From Tannerellaceae bacterium (GTDB taxonomy: Bacteria; Bacteroidota; Bacteroidia; Bacteroidales; Tannerellaceae): a DNA stretch of 34,961 nucleotides. A model generated the notes under the pieces. The model was given only the letters and a program-made list of their open reading frames with translations, did no database searches and was not told the DNA's origin. A program made the translations under genes and the position numbers. Positions 1 to 7,338 of this stretch are shown piece by piece (position 1 is the first letter of the stretch; each line of letters opens with the position of its first letter). The stretch spans positions 1-34,961 of the forward strand of contig JAITRG010000057.1 in the NCBI GenBank assembly GCA_031288515.1. The letters are read 5' to 3'.

Positions 1-32
1 TCCGAACGGCGTATGTTTATCATTTCTTCCAC
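1..32 (-). CDS. Partial ORF running off the left end, possibly IS66-type transposase N-terminus
   Basis: A GTG at 32-30 opens a frame reading VEEMINIRRS before the window ends. The right end of the window carries the same frame (VEETITIRRSEYEQ). The two copies differ at the nucleotide level, including a two-base synonymous Arg change (CGC versus AGG), which argues that the frame is translated. The short N-terminus resembles the start of IS66-family TnpC proteins of Bacteroidetes, but ten residues cannot prove this. A TATCTTTG -7 box lies only five bases upstream of the GTG, so the message may be nearly leaderless, or the ATG at 23-21 may be the start. Confidence 0.4.
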   Translation of the reverse strand, partial: MEEMINIRRS

Positions 33-37
33 AGGAA

Positions 38-45
38 CAAAGATA
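38..45 (-). promoter_or_regulatory. -7 promoter box for the left partial ORF
   Basis: On the minus strand this reads TATCTTTG, a match to the Bacteroidetes TAnnTTTG -7 element. The same box is found at the same distance from the start codon at the right window end. Confidence 0.5.
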
Positions 46-140
46 TGTGTTTTTTTTATAAACGTTTTCGATTCTTTGGCTTAATGCTTTTTTTGAAGTA
101 CCTGAGTAGTTACAAAAAATTATAGGGCCGATAAAAAAGG

Positions 141-365
141 AAAAAAATCATTGCACCCTCTTTTCCAAACCATTACGATGACTTTAGAACGTCCTTGCGA
201 CGCCTTTGGTAAACCATTGCGAAGACTCTGATGAAGCATTGCGAAGACTAAAAAAAAAGCGCTATGACGCCTTCAACAGACCATTATTATGGTTTACTAA
301 AGGCATTATTATGGTTTGGTAAGGAGTATATAATGGTTTACTGAAGACTGTATAATGATTTTTTA
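141..365. repeat. 22-nt-period palindromic tandem array, left copy (10 units)
   Basis: Read on the minus strand from 359 leftward, ten consecutive units of 22 nt follow each other; one is 23 nt because of an extra A in an A-run. Units are degenerate versions of a dyad, AAACCAT-TRTR-ATGGTTT, joined by linkers such as ACTGAAGA. The array ends are inverted: AAAAAATCATT on one side and AATGATTTTTT on the other. It contains no fixed repeat/spacer alternation, so it is not CRISPR. Confidence 0.85.
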
Positions 366-533
366 TGGAATAAATCCCTCTCTTCCGGTTTCCCTGAAAG
401 GAAGCTGAACGGTCTTCTTACAGGATTTTCGTTCTGTAAACCAATCGGTTGCAACAAATCTGAAAGCTGAAAGGAAAGCTGAAAAAGTATCGTTTAGCAG
501 GGGAGTTTTCCTGTTGAAAAAGCAGTTCCCGGG
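365..533. repeat. CTTTCAG/GCTGAAAGG hairpin module, left copy
   Basis: This block accompanies the 22-nt array in all copies. It contains several GCTGAAAGG/CCTTTCAGC motifs in both orientations (near 395-404 and 460-482) and an ACAGGATTTTCGTTCTGT dyad near 420. The right copy (34165-34330) is nearly identical. The internal copy (17676-17765) shares the motif order but not the exact sequence. I see no coding function. Confidence 0.6.
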
Positions 534-560
534 CGGTATCAGGGTTAGCTTCTTTCTTCG

Positions 561-894
561 CATGTTTTTTTAATCTGTTAAAGTAGAAGTAAAATCAACA
601 AATTAAAAACAAAACGCACATCATGCTTACCAATGATGGCATTCATTTTTTGTACTTTTTGTCACGCTGTGCCTGTACGCGCAGGCTGATGCAAAACAAT
701 GAAAGCATCATATCCGCCAAATAACAAATAAAACCCACGCTGAAGCGTGAGCGTCATCGTTTTACTCTTGAAGGCCCTGAAATTGTCGAAGTTTCAAAGA
801 CAGGAATACAAGCTAAACGCTTTTTCCAAAATATCTCTAATTACGCTTACCGGCACACTAATGAAAAGCAAAATCATGGAAAATTCATGCCTGC
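561..894. other. Non-coding stretch without a recognisable gene
   Basis: No open frame here has a plausible start, composition or recognisable product. The only structure I see is the terminator-like hairpin at 722-752. The 22-nt tandem repeat at 895-960 follows, just before the stop codon side of the outer-membrane protein gene. Confidence 0.5.
722..752 (-). terminator. Possible rho-independent terminator for the outer-membrane protein gene
   Basis: On the minus strand CTCACGC-TTCA-GCGTGGG forms a stem of about seven pairs with a four-base loop, followed by TTTTATTTG. It lies about 230 nt beyond the stop codon of the gene ending at 985, so the assignment is tentative. Confidence 0.4.
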
Positions 895-960
895 CTTTTT
901 TGCAATCGGACGCATCCTTTTTTGCAATCGGGCGCGCCCTTTTTGAAAATCGGGCGCATC
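895..960. repeat. Three tandem 22-nt direct repeats
   Basis: Three head-to-tail units at 895-916, 917-938 and 939-960 share CTTTTTTG followed by an AATCGGGCGC core. The preceding 22 nt (873-894) keep a GAAAAT at the same phase and may be a decayed fourth unit. The period equals that of the palindromic arrays elsewhere in the window, but the sequence is only distantly similar. Confidence 0.75.
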
Positions 961-984
961 CCATATCTCTCCTTTAACGACTGA

Positions 985-3306
985 TTATTTGCCGGCGTTC
1001 ATAACGCCCGAATCTTCGTCGGTATTATTGAGTCTCTTTTCTCCTGCGTTGAACGTACGTCCGAAAGAGAAATTCCATGTCAGACGGACAAAAAGCATTC
1101 GCGAACTTTCGTTTATATAGTTGCTTCTGTGATATGAAGCGTATTGAGACCGGTTCTCCGTATCCTGTTTGTAATTGTCGGCAAAAGGCATGAACATGCC
1201 GAGCGCAACCGATAAAGTTTTATACTTATAGCCAATCGTTGCAAAATGCAGGTTTTCGCCTCCGTCCATGGTTTCGCCATAAAACCAGTTCCAGTTGGTG
1301 GCCAAGCCGGCTCCAAGCGTAAAATGCCTGTAAGTAGCCGAAATGTCGCCATTCATAAACCAGTTGGTATAGGTATGATGGTAGGTATTCCCATTACTGA
1401 CGTAATGATTGACGCCTCCCGTTACGGATAGCTGCAAAATATCCTTAACCGGCCCAATGCGCAGCATCAGACGGCTCGCCGCCCGCTGCCAGTCTTGCTG
1501 GTTATCCCAGGTTTGGACGATTCTATCGTTTACAAGCCGTTTTTCATCCATAATGGCTTTCGGATGATATTCATAAGCGCCCCACAAATTGCCGTAGAAA
1601 AGGCCTTTTTGTATTTCGCAGGTCAACTCGGTACGATAGCGCAGAAAAGGCGTTAAGTCCGGGTTTCCGCGTTGAATCTGCAACGAATCAATCGATTGCT
1701 CCACATCGCTCAGGTTGGATAAAGAAGGAGAGGCATTGCTGATATCCGCCTTCAAACGGATGGATGAGCGCCCGGACAATGCGTATTGTAATACGAAGCG
1801 TGGGTTGAAGGTATAGTATTGATACCCTTTTCCGTCCCCTTCCTGTTCCAGATACGAACGGGCGACGCCGGCCCCTGCCGTATAATCAAGCTTTTCGGCC
1901 TTTCCTTTCAATTCGGTATATGCGAAGGTTTCGGACTGGCTCATTTCGGTTGTATACGTTACTCCGTTTTTATAGTTATTGTCCGAGAATGCCTGCGTAT
2001 GGCGAAGCCCTGCGCTAAGGCGGTTCGCTCCCCATGCCTTTTCGTAAATACCTTCTCCGATGAAAGAATATTTCTTTCCTGTCGCGAAGCTGTTTATGTC
2101 GGTCTGCACGATTCCTTCGCGGCTCTCCCGGTACAGCCGGGTATTGTCTGTATAATTATAGGTGCCGACGGCATTTAACACAAGAGTTTGACCGTTTTTC
2201 AGATTATGCTGATAATACAGATCAAGCGCCGGGCGATGTGCCTTACTCGCCGACCGGTCAATCATATAGACAACATTCGCCGGATTATCCGGATTGTACA
2301 GCGAGCCTTTATAATCAAAATGCGGCGTATTATTTCCATAATAACGTGCGGTTGCGCTAAACATTTCCTGTTCATCCTGATAGCTGTACGTACCGTTCAA
2401 CCATTGCCAGTACATTTCTCCATGCCCCGGTTCGCCGGCCTCCTTACGTATAGACGACGAGCCGTCGGCAAAGGTGAAGGTTTCTTCGTTATCCCGCCAC
2501 ATTTTATAAAAGTCGCGGTGGCTGACGCCGTAGTTAACGCCAAATTCGGATTTTTTATGATTCACTTTTGCATTCAGACGGTTATTTCCCCAGGCAATAA
2601 CAGGGCTATTCTCAAGATTAACTCCAACGCTCCCTCCGGTTTCCGGGCGGCGTACGATATAATCGAGTACTACTTCCGCATTGCCGTAACGCAAACCCGG
2701 ATTGTCATGGAACTCAAGACGTATGATCTCTGCCGGTTGCAAGGCAATAATATCCTGTACTTCTACCTTTACGCCGTTGATACGGTATTGCAGTTCGCCG
2801 CCGCCGGGCAGGGAGACCTCATTGAAAAGCGGGTTAACAATGAGTTTCGGAAGCATCAGTTGTTGCAGAAGGTCTACTCCGTTTGTCGAAGCGTTTACCT
2901 GCCGTTCGGAAGGATAAATGATTTTCCTGTCAATCCGGCTGCTCAGATTGGAAGCGCTTACCGTTACATTCTCTAATGAGACAGATTCGTCTTCCAGTAA
3001 AATAGTTTCCAATGTTATATCTTTATCCGGCGTCTTTAACGGGAGATACCGATTTTTATATCCTAAGCCGGAAACGGCCAGCAGGTAATCGCCTGGCGCC
3101 ACGTTGTTTATAACAAACCGGCCTTCCGCGTCGGACGTAACGCCCGTTACGAATACAGAATCCGGGCGTTGAAGAACGATATGGACAAATTCCAGCGGCT
3201 CCTGCCTGTTCGCATCCCTTACAATGCCTCTGATCCGTACGTTCTGGGCAAAAATGTTTTGTATTATACCGCCAAGCAGTATAACAATTATCAAATACGG
3301 TCTCAT
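985..3306 (-). CDS. Outer-membrane beta-barrel protein with carboxypeptidase regulatory-like domain (TonB-receptor-like)
   Basis: A 773-residue protein. It begins with a signal peptide (about residues 1-20, ending in FAQ) and then a CarboxypepD_reg-like beta-sandwich (about 22-110, with VRDANRQEPLEFVHI and DAEGRFVINNVAPGDY), the usual N-terminal extension of Bacteroidetes TonB-dependent receptors. A plug-like segment follows, then a long C-terminal region of alternating aromatic and polar strands typical of the outer-membrane beta-barrel family. It should sit in the outer membrane. It has no SusD partner and the neighbours are unrelated, so no substrate can be named. It is transcribed alone, away from the DUF6261-like gene. 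I found no clear TAnnTTTG box; a near match (TAACTTTTTG, minus strand) lies about 100 nt upstream. Family confidence is high, ligand unknown. Confidence 0.85.
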   Translation of the reverse strand: MRPYLIIVILLGGIIQNIFAQNVRIRGIVRDANRQEPLEFVHIVLQRPDSVFVTGVTSDAEGRFVINNVAPGDYLLAVSGLGYKNRYLPLKTPDKDITLETILLEDESVSLENVTVSASNLSSRIDRKIIYPSERQVNASTNGVDLLQQLMLPKLIVNPLFNEVSLPGGGELQYRINGVKVEVQDIIALQPAEIIRLEFHDNPGLRYGNAEVVLDYIVRRPETGGSVGVNLENSPVIAWGNNRLNAKVNHKKSEFGVNYGVSHRDFYKMWRDNEETFTFADGSSSIRKEAGEPGHGEMYWQWLNGTYSYQDEQEMFSATARYYGNNTPHFDYKGSLYNPDNPANVVYMIDRSASKAHRPALDLYYQHNLKNGQTLVLNAVGTYNYTDNTRLYRESREGIVQTDINSFATGKKYSFIGEGIYEKAWGANRLSAGLRHTQAFSDNNYKNGVTYTTEMSQSETFAYTELKGKAEKLDYTAGAGVARSYLEQEGDGKGYQYYTFNPRFVLQYALSGRSSIRLKADISNASPSLSNLSDVEQSIDSLQIQRGNPDLTPFLRYRTELTCEIQKGLFYGNLWGAYEYHPKAIMDEKRLVNDRIVQTWDNQQDWQRAASRLMLRIGPVKDILQLSVTGGVNHYVSNGNTYHHTYTNWFMNGDISATYRHFTLGAGLATNWNWFYGETMDGGENLHFATIGYKYKTLSVALGMFMPFADNYKQDTENRSQYASYHRSNYINESSRMLFVRLTWNFSFGRTFNAGEKRLNNTDEDSGVMNAGK

Positions 3307-3467
3307 AAACCTTGTTATTTATTGATAAGTCTTGTTATTTATTTATCTGTTTTGCAGGGCGGCCTTTCCTGCCGGTTTATTTATAAGACGAGCGAAAGCC
3401 CAAAAAGTTACATTGAAAAGCCTGTTTACAGGCCTAATTCTTAAAAAAAATCGAATTAACCGTTTTT

Positions 3468-3500
3468 TTTGCGGTTATTCCAGTCTTATTACTATTTTTG
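3468..3500 (+). promoter_or_regulatory. Promoter for the DUF6261-like gene
   Basis: TTTG at 3468-3471 and TATTTTTG at 3493-3500 are 21 nt apart, close to the Bacteroidetes -33/-7 arrangement. Transcription would start about 90 nt before the preferred ATG. Confidence 0.55.
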
Positions 3501-3596
3501 TGGGAAACATATTTGAGTAATTTATTGTTATATATATGAATGATTGGAATAGATCAAAACTTTATTATATTAATTGGTAGTAAAATTCGTGTATTT

Positions 3597-4298
3597 ATGA
3601 AAAAGATTGAAGGTTTTTATTTACCCGGAATGGCTCAGCAGCAGGCATACCTGTTTTTTCAGGGAGTTTATCTCCTGATGGAGAAGATTCATGACGCTAA
3701 ACTCCAGCCCAGACTCCAGGCCTTTTCAGATGCGTTTATGACATTTGATACGGCGCTGAAATCCATTCCGGATAATCATTTGGCAGAAAAAATTTCTTTC
3801 GAAAACAATAATCGAGACAAGGCTTTTGACGCTATTTGCGAAGAAGCGGATTTGCTGCTGGCCGAAAACAATACTTTCGGACGGGAACTGAAGAATATTT
3901 TATCTTCTTATGATGACTTGCCCCTGAAGACAGATGAAGAAAAGATCAGCGTATTCAATAACCTTGTTGCCGAACTGGAAAGTCAGCTTACGGAAGATTC
4001 GATTGATAATGTACAACTGCTTAGCCACGTAACCCGGCTCAAACGTTCTAACTGGGCTTACAAGCAGTATCTGGAAGCATACAAAATTGAATTGACGGGA
4101 AAATATCTCACTTACGCAACATTGCGGACAAGAAAAGAGGCGGAAGTAGCATACAAAGATGTGGTGGAGTTTATTAACGCAATGCTTATCTATAATGGAG
4201 ACGCCGAATATGCCGACATTATAGACCAGATCAATCAGGAAATACATAAAAACCGGAAGGTAGTGCAAGAGGCCAAGGAGACCATATTATATGTTTGA
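3597..4298 (+). CDS. Conserved Bacteroidetes protein, resembles DUF6261
   Basis: A 233-residue, largely alpha-helical soluble protein without signal peptide or membrane segment. I recognise the overall pattern (KKIEGFYLPGMAQQQAYLFF at the start, then long amphipathic helices) as similar to the Bacteroidetes family DUF6261, whose function is unknown. The frame is open from an ATG at 3540, which would add 19 hydrophobic residues. I prefer the ATG at 3597 because the family-like sequence begins there. It has its own promoter-like sequence upstream. It ends three bases before the stop of the convergent M16 peptidase gene, so the 3' ends are packed together without room for a terminator. Confidence 0.7.
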   Translation: MKKIEGFYLPGMAQQQAYLFFQGVYLLMEKIHDAKLQPRLQAFSDAFMTFDTALKSIPDNHLAEKISFENNNRDKAFDAICEEADLLLAENNTFGRELKNILSSYDDLPLKTDEEKISVFNNLVAELESQLTEDSIDNVQLLSHVTRLKRSNWAYKQYLEAYKIELTGKYLTYATLRTRKEAEVAYKDVVEFINAMLIYNGDAEYADIIDQINQEIHKNRKVVQEAKETILYV

Positions 4299-4301
4299 CC
4301 C

Positions 4302-5522
4302 TTATTCGTAAATTAAGGAAGACAACTTATCAGGGGGAAATACTTCATTCGCGACTTCCATGACGTCTGTTGCCGAGACTTTTTCTATTTTCCCGAAAAT
4401 TTCAGGCAACGTGTCGTAATGATTATAATGCAGGAAGCTTTTTCCTAATCCGAGGAAAAGGCTTTCTTTATGATCGCTTGATACGCCCAGTTGTCCGGTA
4501 AGTTGCTTCTTAGCCGTTGCCAACTGTGAAGAAGTAAGGCGTTCTCTCCCTGTCTTTTTAAGTTCTTTATGGATCAGCCCAATCACTTTCTCCGTATTTT
4601 TAGGATCGGTTCCGCAATAAATAGTTGTAAGGCCCGTATCTGCATAGGTAGTCGTACTCGATTCTACATTGTAGGCTAATCCGTGTTTCTCGCGCAAAAC
4701 TAAGTTTAGCCGGCTGTTCATGCCCGGCCCGCCCAGTAAATTGTTCAACAAAAACAACGGGATACGTTTGCTGTCGTACATACTATACGAACGGCTCCCT
4801 GTCAATATATGCGCCTGGTGCGTATCTTTTTTGATGCGTTTATGCCGGGGAAGCGTAAGAAGCGGCGCTTTACGTTCATTTACGGAAACCGGCCGGTCGA
4901 TACCTCCTGTCCATTTATCAGCCAGGCGGATGATTTTCGACGGGTTCGTTCGCCCCATAGAAAAAAACGCCATATTGGAAGGCGCATAATGCCGTTTGAT
5001 AAAAGACCTGCCGGATTCGGATGTAAACCGGAGAAGCGATTCTTCGTCTCCCAAGATGTTATGCCCTAAAGCATGCCCGTTAAAAAGTAAATTCTCAAAT
5101 TCGTCGAATATGAGTTCGGAAGGGCTGTCTTTGTATGAATTAATTTCATCCAATATAACATCTACCTCTTTTTCAATCTCCTGCCGGGGGAATTGTGAAT
5201 AAAAAACAAGGTCGGCCAACAGCTCAAAAGCGCGTTCGTAGTGTTCCTCCATAAAAATGGAATAAACGAACGTATCTTCTTTGGTGGTATAAGCATTCAA
5301 CTCGCCTCCTACGTTCTCCATACGGTTCAGTATGTGCCGGGCCTTTCGTTTGATGGTTCCTTTAAATAACATATGTTCCACAAAATGCGCCAGTCCGAAC
5401 TCATCTTGTTCTTCGTCACGGGCGCCGGCATTAATAGCAAACCCGCAATAAGAAACCGGCGAATCGGAAGGCAGGTGTATCATTCGCAAGCCGTTAGATA
5501 ACGTATGAGTGAAATATTGCAT
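4302..5522 (-). CDS. M16 family (insulinase/pitrilysin) zinc metallopeptidase
   Basis: A 406-residue single-unit M16 protein. The inverted zinc motif HFVEH is at residues 46-50 (His46, Glu49 and His50). The third ligand is probably Glu126 in DEINSYKDSP, 76 residues on as expected. The second half carries the inactive M16 C-domain (EKHGLAYNVESS, then GTDPKN). Such proteins cleave small peptides in the cytoplasm or periplasm. No signal peptide is evident, so a cytoplasmic location is likely. It is monocistronic, divergent from the kpsF-like gene, with a TACTTTTG box just upstream. Confidence 0.92.
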   Translation of the reverse strand: MQYFTHTLSNGLRMIHLPSDSPVSYCGFAINAGARDEEQDEFGLAHFVEHMLFKGTIKRKARHILNRMENVGGELNAYTTKEDTFVYSIFMEEHYERAFELLADLVFYSQFPRQEIEKEVDVILDEINSYKDSPSELIFDEFENLLFNGHALGHNILGDEESLLRFTSESGRSFIKRHYAPSNMAFFSMGRTNPSKIIRLADKWTGGIDRPVSVNERKAPLLTLPRHKRIKKDTHQAHILTGSRSYSMYDSKRIPLFLLNNLLGGPGMNSRLNLVLREKHGLAYNVESSTTTYADTGLTTIYCGTDPKNTEKVIGLIHKELKKTGRERLTSSQLATAKKQLTGQLGVSSDHKESLFLGLGKSFLHYNHYDTLPEIFGKIEKVSATDVMEVANEVFPPDKLSSLIYE

Positions 5523-5548
5523 ATATTCAGGTACTTATAATGAAGCTG

Positions 5549-5556
5549 CAAAAGTA
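5549..5556 (-). promoter_or_regulatory. -7 box for the M16 peptidase gene
   Basis: The minus strand reads TACTTTTG (TAnnTTTG), 26 nt upstream of the ATG. A CAAA (TTTG on the minus strand) at 5571-5574 is somewhat too close to be an ideal -33 element. Confidence 0.45.
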
Positions 5557-5743
5557 TAATTAATATTCCACAAACAATAAATTATATCCATTTCATTTTT
5601 TGTTATCATTCGGCTGGCAATCCCGTGGATTACGTCGCTCTCTATGACTGGAGAAGAACCCGGAACGGTCAAATCTTCAGAAAAAGGATTTTCGCAGTAT
5701 AAAAATAGGCCGGCTTTTTAATGGGAGAAAACAATTTTATAGA

Positions 5744-5751
5744 TACTTTTG
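5744..5751 (+). promoter_or_regulatory. -7 box for the kpsF-pfkB-phosphatase operon
   Basis: TACTTTTG matches TAnnTTTG and lies 41 nt before the ATG of the SIS-domain gene. A T-rich stretch about 25 nt upstream could act as a weak -33 region. Confidence 0.5.
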
Positions 5752-5792
5752 TATACTCAATAGATTAGAATTGTAAAACCAATAGATATAGG

Positions 5793-6407
5793 ATGATACT
5801 GGATGACGTCAATGACATGCTAAAGCAGGAGGCGGAAGCCGTTCTTGCGATTCCTGCCACGCAGGATTATGAAACGGCTATTGAGCTGATAGTGGAATAT
5901 GTGCACAGGCGGAAAGGGAAACTTATTACGAGCGGTATGGGAAAAGCCGGACAAATAGGGATGAGTATTGCTACTACGTTTAGTTCTACCGGAACTCCTG
6001 CCTTTTTTTTGCATCCAAGCGAGGCGCAGCATGGCGATTTGGGGATTGTACGCGAAAACGATATCATGTTGCTCATTTCTAATTCGGGAAAGACCCGCGA
6101 ACTGCTTGAACTGGTAGACCTGACAAGAGGCTTGGCGCCCGACATGAAATTCATCGTCATAACCGGAAACGCAGACAGCCCGCTGGCCCGGAAAGCTACC
6201 GTTTACCTGCTGACAGGCGAGCCGAAGGAAGTATGCGCTTTAGGGCTGACGCCTACAACATCAACGACCGTTATGACTGTAATCGGGGATATTTTAGTAG
6301 TGAATACGATGAAAAGGATCCATTTCACCAGTAAAGACTATGCCTTGAGGCATCATGGAGGATATTTAGGGTCTAAAAGCCGCAAACAAAGTGGAGAAGA
6401 AATATAG
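5793..6407 (+). CDS. kdsD: KpsF/GutQ-family sugar-phosphate isomerase, SIS domain only (arabinose-5-phosphate isomerase-like)
   Basis: The protein has 204 residues and consists only of a SIS domain; the two C-terminal CBS repeats of E. coli KdsD/KpsF (about 320-330 residues) are absent. The family pattern is clear: GMGKAGQIG near residue 50, then HPSEAQHGDLG, SNSGKTRE, LTPTTSTT and a terminal HHGGYLG. The family interconverts ribulose-5-phosphate and arabinose-5-phosphate for Kdo synthesis in lipopolysaccharide. SIS-only versions are known from Bacteroides, so the short length is probably normal and not a truncation. It is first in an operon with a PfkB kinase (one base gap) and a phosphatase-like lipoprotein. 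The exact substrate is inferred from the family. Confidence 0.85.
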   Translation: MILDDVNDMLKQEAEAVLAIPATQDYETAIELIVEYVHRRKGKLITSGMGKAGQIGMSIATTFSSTGTPAFFLHPSEAQHGDLGIVRENDIMLLISNSGKTRELLELVDLTRGLAPDMKFIVITGNADSPLARKATVYLLTGEPKEVCALGLTPTTSTTVMTVIGDILVVNTMKRIHFTSKDYALRHHGGYLGSKSRKQSGEEI

Positions 6408-6408
6408 T

Positions 6409-7338
6409 ATGCGAAAAGTTATAGGAATAGGGGAAACGATCTTGGATATTATTTTCGAGAACAACAAACCAACCTCCGCATTACCGGGCGGTTCGGTTTT
6501 CAATGGTTTTATTTCGCTTGCCCGGCTGGATGTGCCGGTAGTTTTTATCAGTGAATTAGGTAACGACCAGGTAGGGGCGATCATTCGCGCCTTTATGGAA
6601 GAAAACCGTCTCTCTACGGCCTGTGTGGATTCTTTCCCGGATGGGAAAAGCCCTGTTTCATTGGCGTTTTTAGATGATAAGCGTAATGCGGATTATCTGT
6701 TTTACAAAGATTATCCCAACCAACGGCTCGAAGCGTCATTCCCTAAAATAGAAGAGGATGACATTCTTATTTTCGGTTCTTATTACGCATTGAACCCCGT
6801 ACTGAGGGAACGTACGGTAGAGCTTTTAGAGTATGCCAAAGAACGAAGGGCGATTATCTACTACGACCTGAATTTCAGGAATGCGCATGCACATGAAGCG
6901 ATCCGCCTCAAACCTGTCATCCTGGAGAATTTTGAATATGCCGATATTATAAAAGCCTCAACGGAGGATATCTATAATATATTCGCAAAAAATGATACGC
7001 GGGACGTGTATCATGAACATATCCGCTTTTATTGTAAAAACCATATTACCACGCATGGGGAAGAGGGAGTGACGCTCTATACAAACACCCTGTCGGAACA
7101 TTTTGACGTGCCTGCCATCACCCCTTTAAGCTCCATTGGCGCAGGCGATTCCTTTAATGCCGGCGTCATCTGGGGCTTATTGAAATACGGCGTCAAACGG
7201 GACGACTTGGATACGCTTAGCAAAGAAAAATGGGAGAAAATCATCCGTCATGGAATTGATTTAGCCACAGAAGTATGTTTGAGTTATGAGAACTATATCT
7301 CTCCTTCGTTTGCCGGAAAGTATGCCATACAGTCTTAA
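6409..7338 (+). CDS. PfkB-family carbohydrate kinase
   Basis: A 309-residue ribokinase/fructokinase-type kinase. The N-terminal glycine motif GGSVFNG binds the sugar. The C-terminal SSIGAGDSFNAG is the PfkB signature 2 with the catalytic base at Asp247. I start it at the ATG at 6409, preceded by GGAG at 6394-6397; an earlier in-frame ATG at 6391 would overlap the isomerase gene. The protein is probably cytoplasmic. The sugar cannot be read from sequence; pairing with an arabinose-5-phosphate isomerase-like gene hints at a pentose or hexose phosphate pathway, but that is inference. The downstream phosphatase-like gene begins inside its last codons. Confidence 0.88.
   Translation: MRKVIGIGETILDIIFENNKPTSALPGGSVFNGFISLARLDVPVVFISELGNDQVGAIIRAFMEENRLSTACVDSFPDGKSPVSLAFLDDKRNADYLFYKDYPNQRLEASFPKIEEDDILIFGSYYALNPVLRERTVELLEYAKERRAIIYYDLNFRNAHAHEAIRLKPVILENFEYADIIKASTEDIYNIFAKNDTRDVYHEHIRFYCKNHITTHGEEGVTLYTNTLSEHFDVPAITPLSSIGAGDSFNAGVIWGLLKYGVKRDDLDTLSKEKWEKIIRHGIDLATEVCLSYENYISPSFAGKYAIQS

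Larger units (their letters stand above)
1..560. repeat. Left arm of a long inverted repeat flanking the window
   Basis: The reverse complement of 1-560 aligns with 34142-34961. Near-identical blocks include the CCCGGG at 528-533 (34165-34170 on the right), the 22-nt array, a shared TAACTACTCAGGTACT segment and the outward ORF start. The left arm lacks a block of about 240 bp present on the right (34605-34844) and one array unit. It contains no convincing gene of its own; the open frame at 363-563 (-) is not kept open in the right copy. Confidence 0.85.

Noticed and set aside
141..365. CRISPR array
   Set aside because: The period is only 22 nt with no constant repeat and variable spacer; all of each unit drifts, and no cas genes are present.
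363..563. 66-residue open frame on the minus strand in the left repeat arm
   Set aside because: The homologous frame in the right arm is interrupted by stops; the stretch is hairpin-module DNA.
747..977. 76-residue open frame on the plus strand
   Set aside because: Composition is unlike a protein, it runs through the 22-nt direct repeats and a terminator-like region, and nothing is recognisable.
2188..2976. 262-residue open frame antisense to the outer-membrane protein gene
   Set aside because: It lies wholly opposite a well-supported gene; no start signal and no family resemblance.
3433..3452. GCCTGTTTACAGGC hairpin upstream of the DUF6261-like gene as a terminator
   Set aside because: The stem is only five pairs and lies between divergent genes, where no transcript should end.
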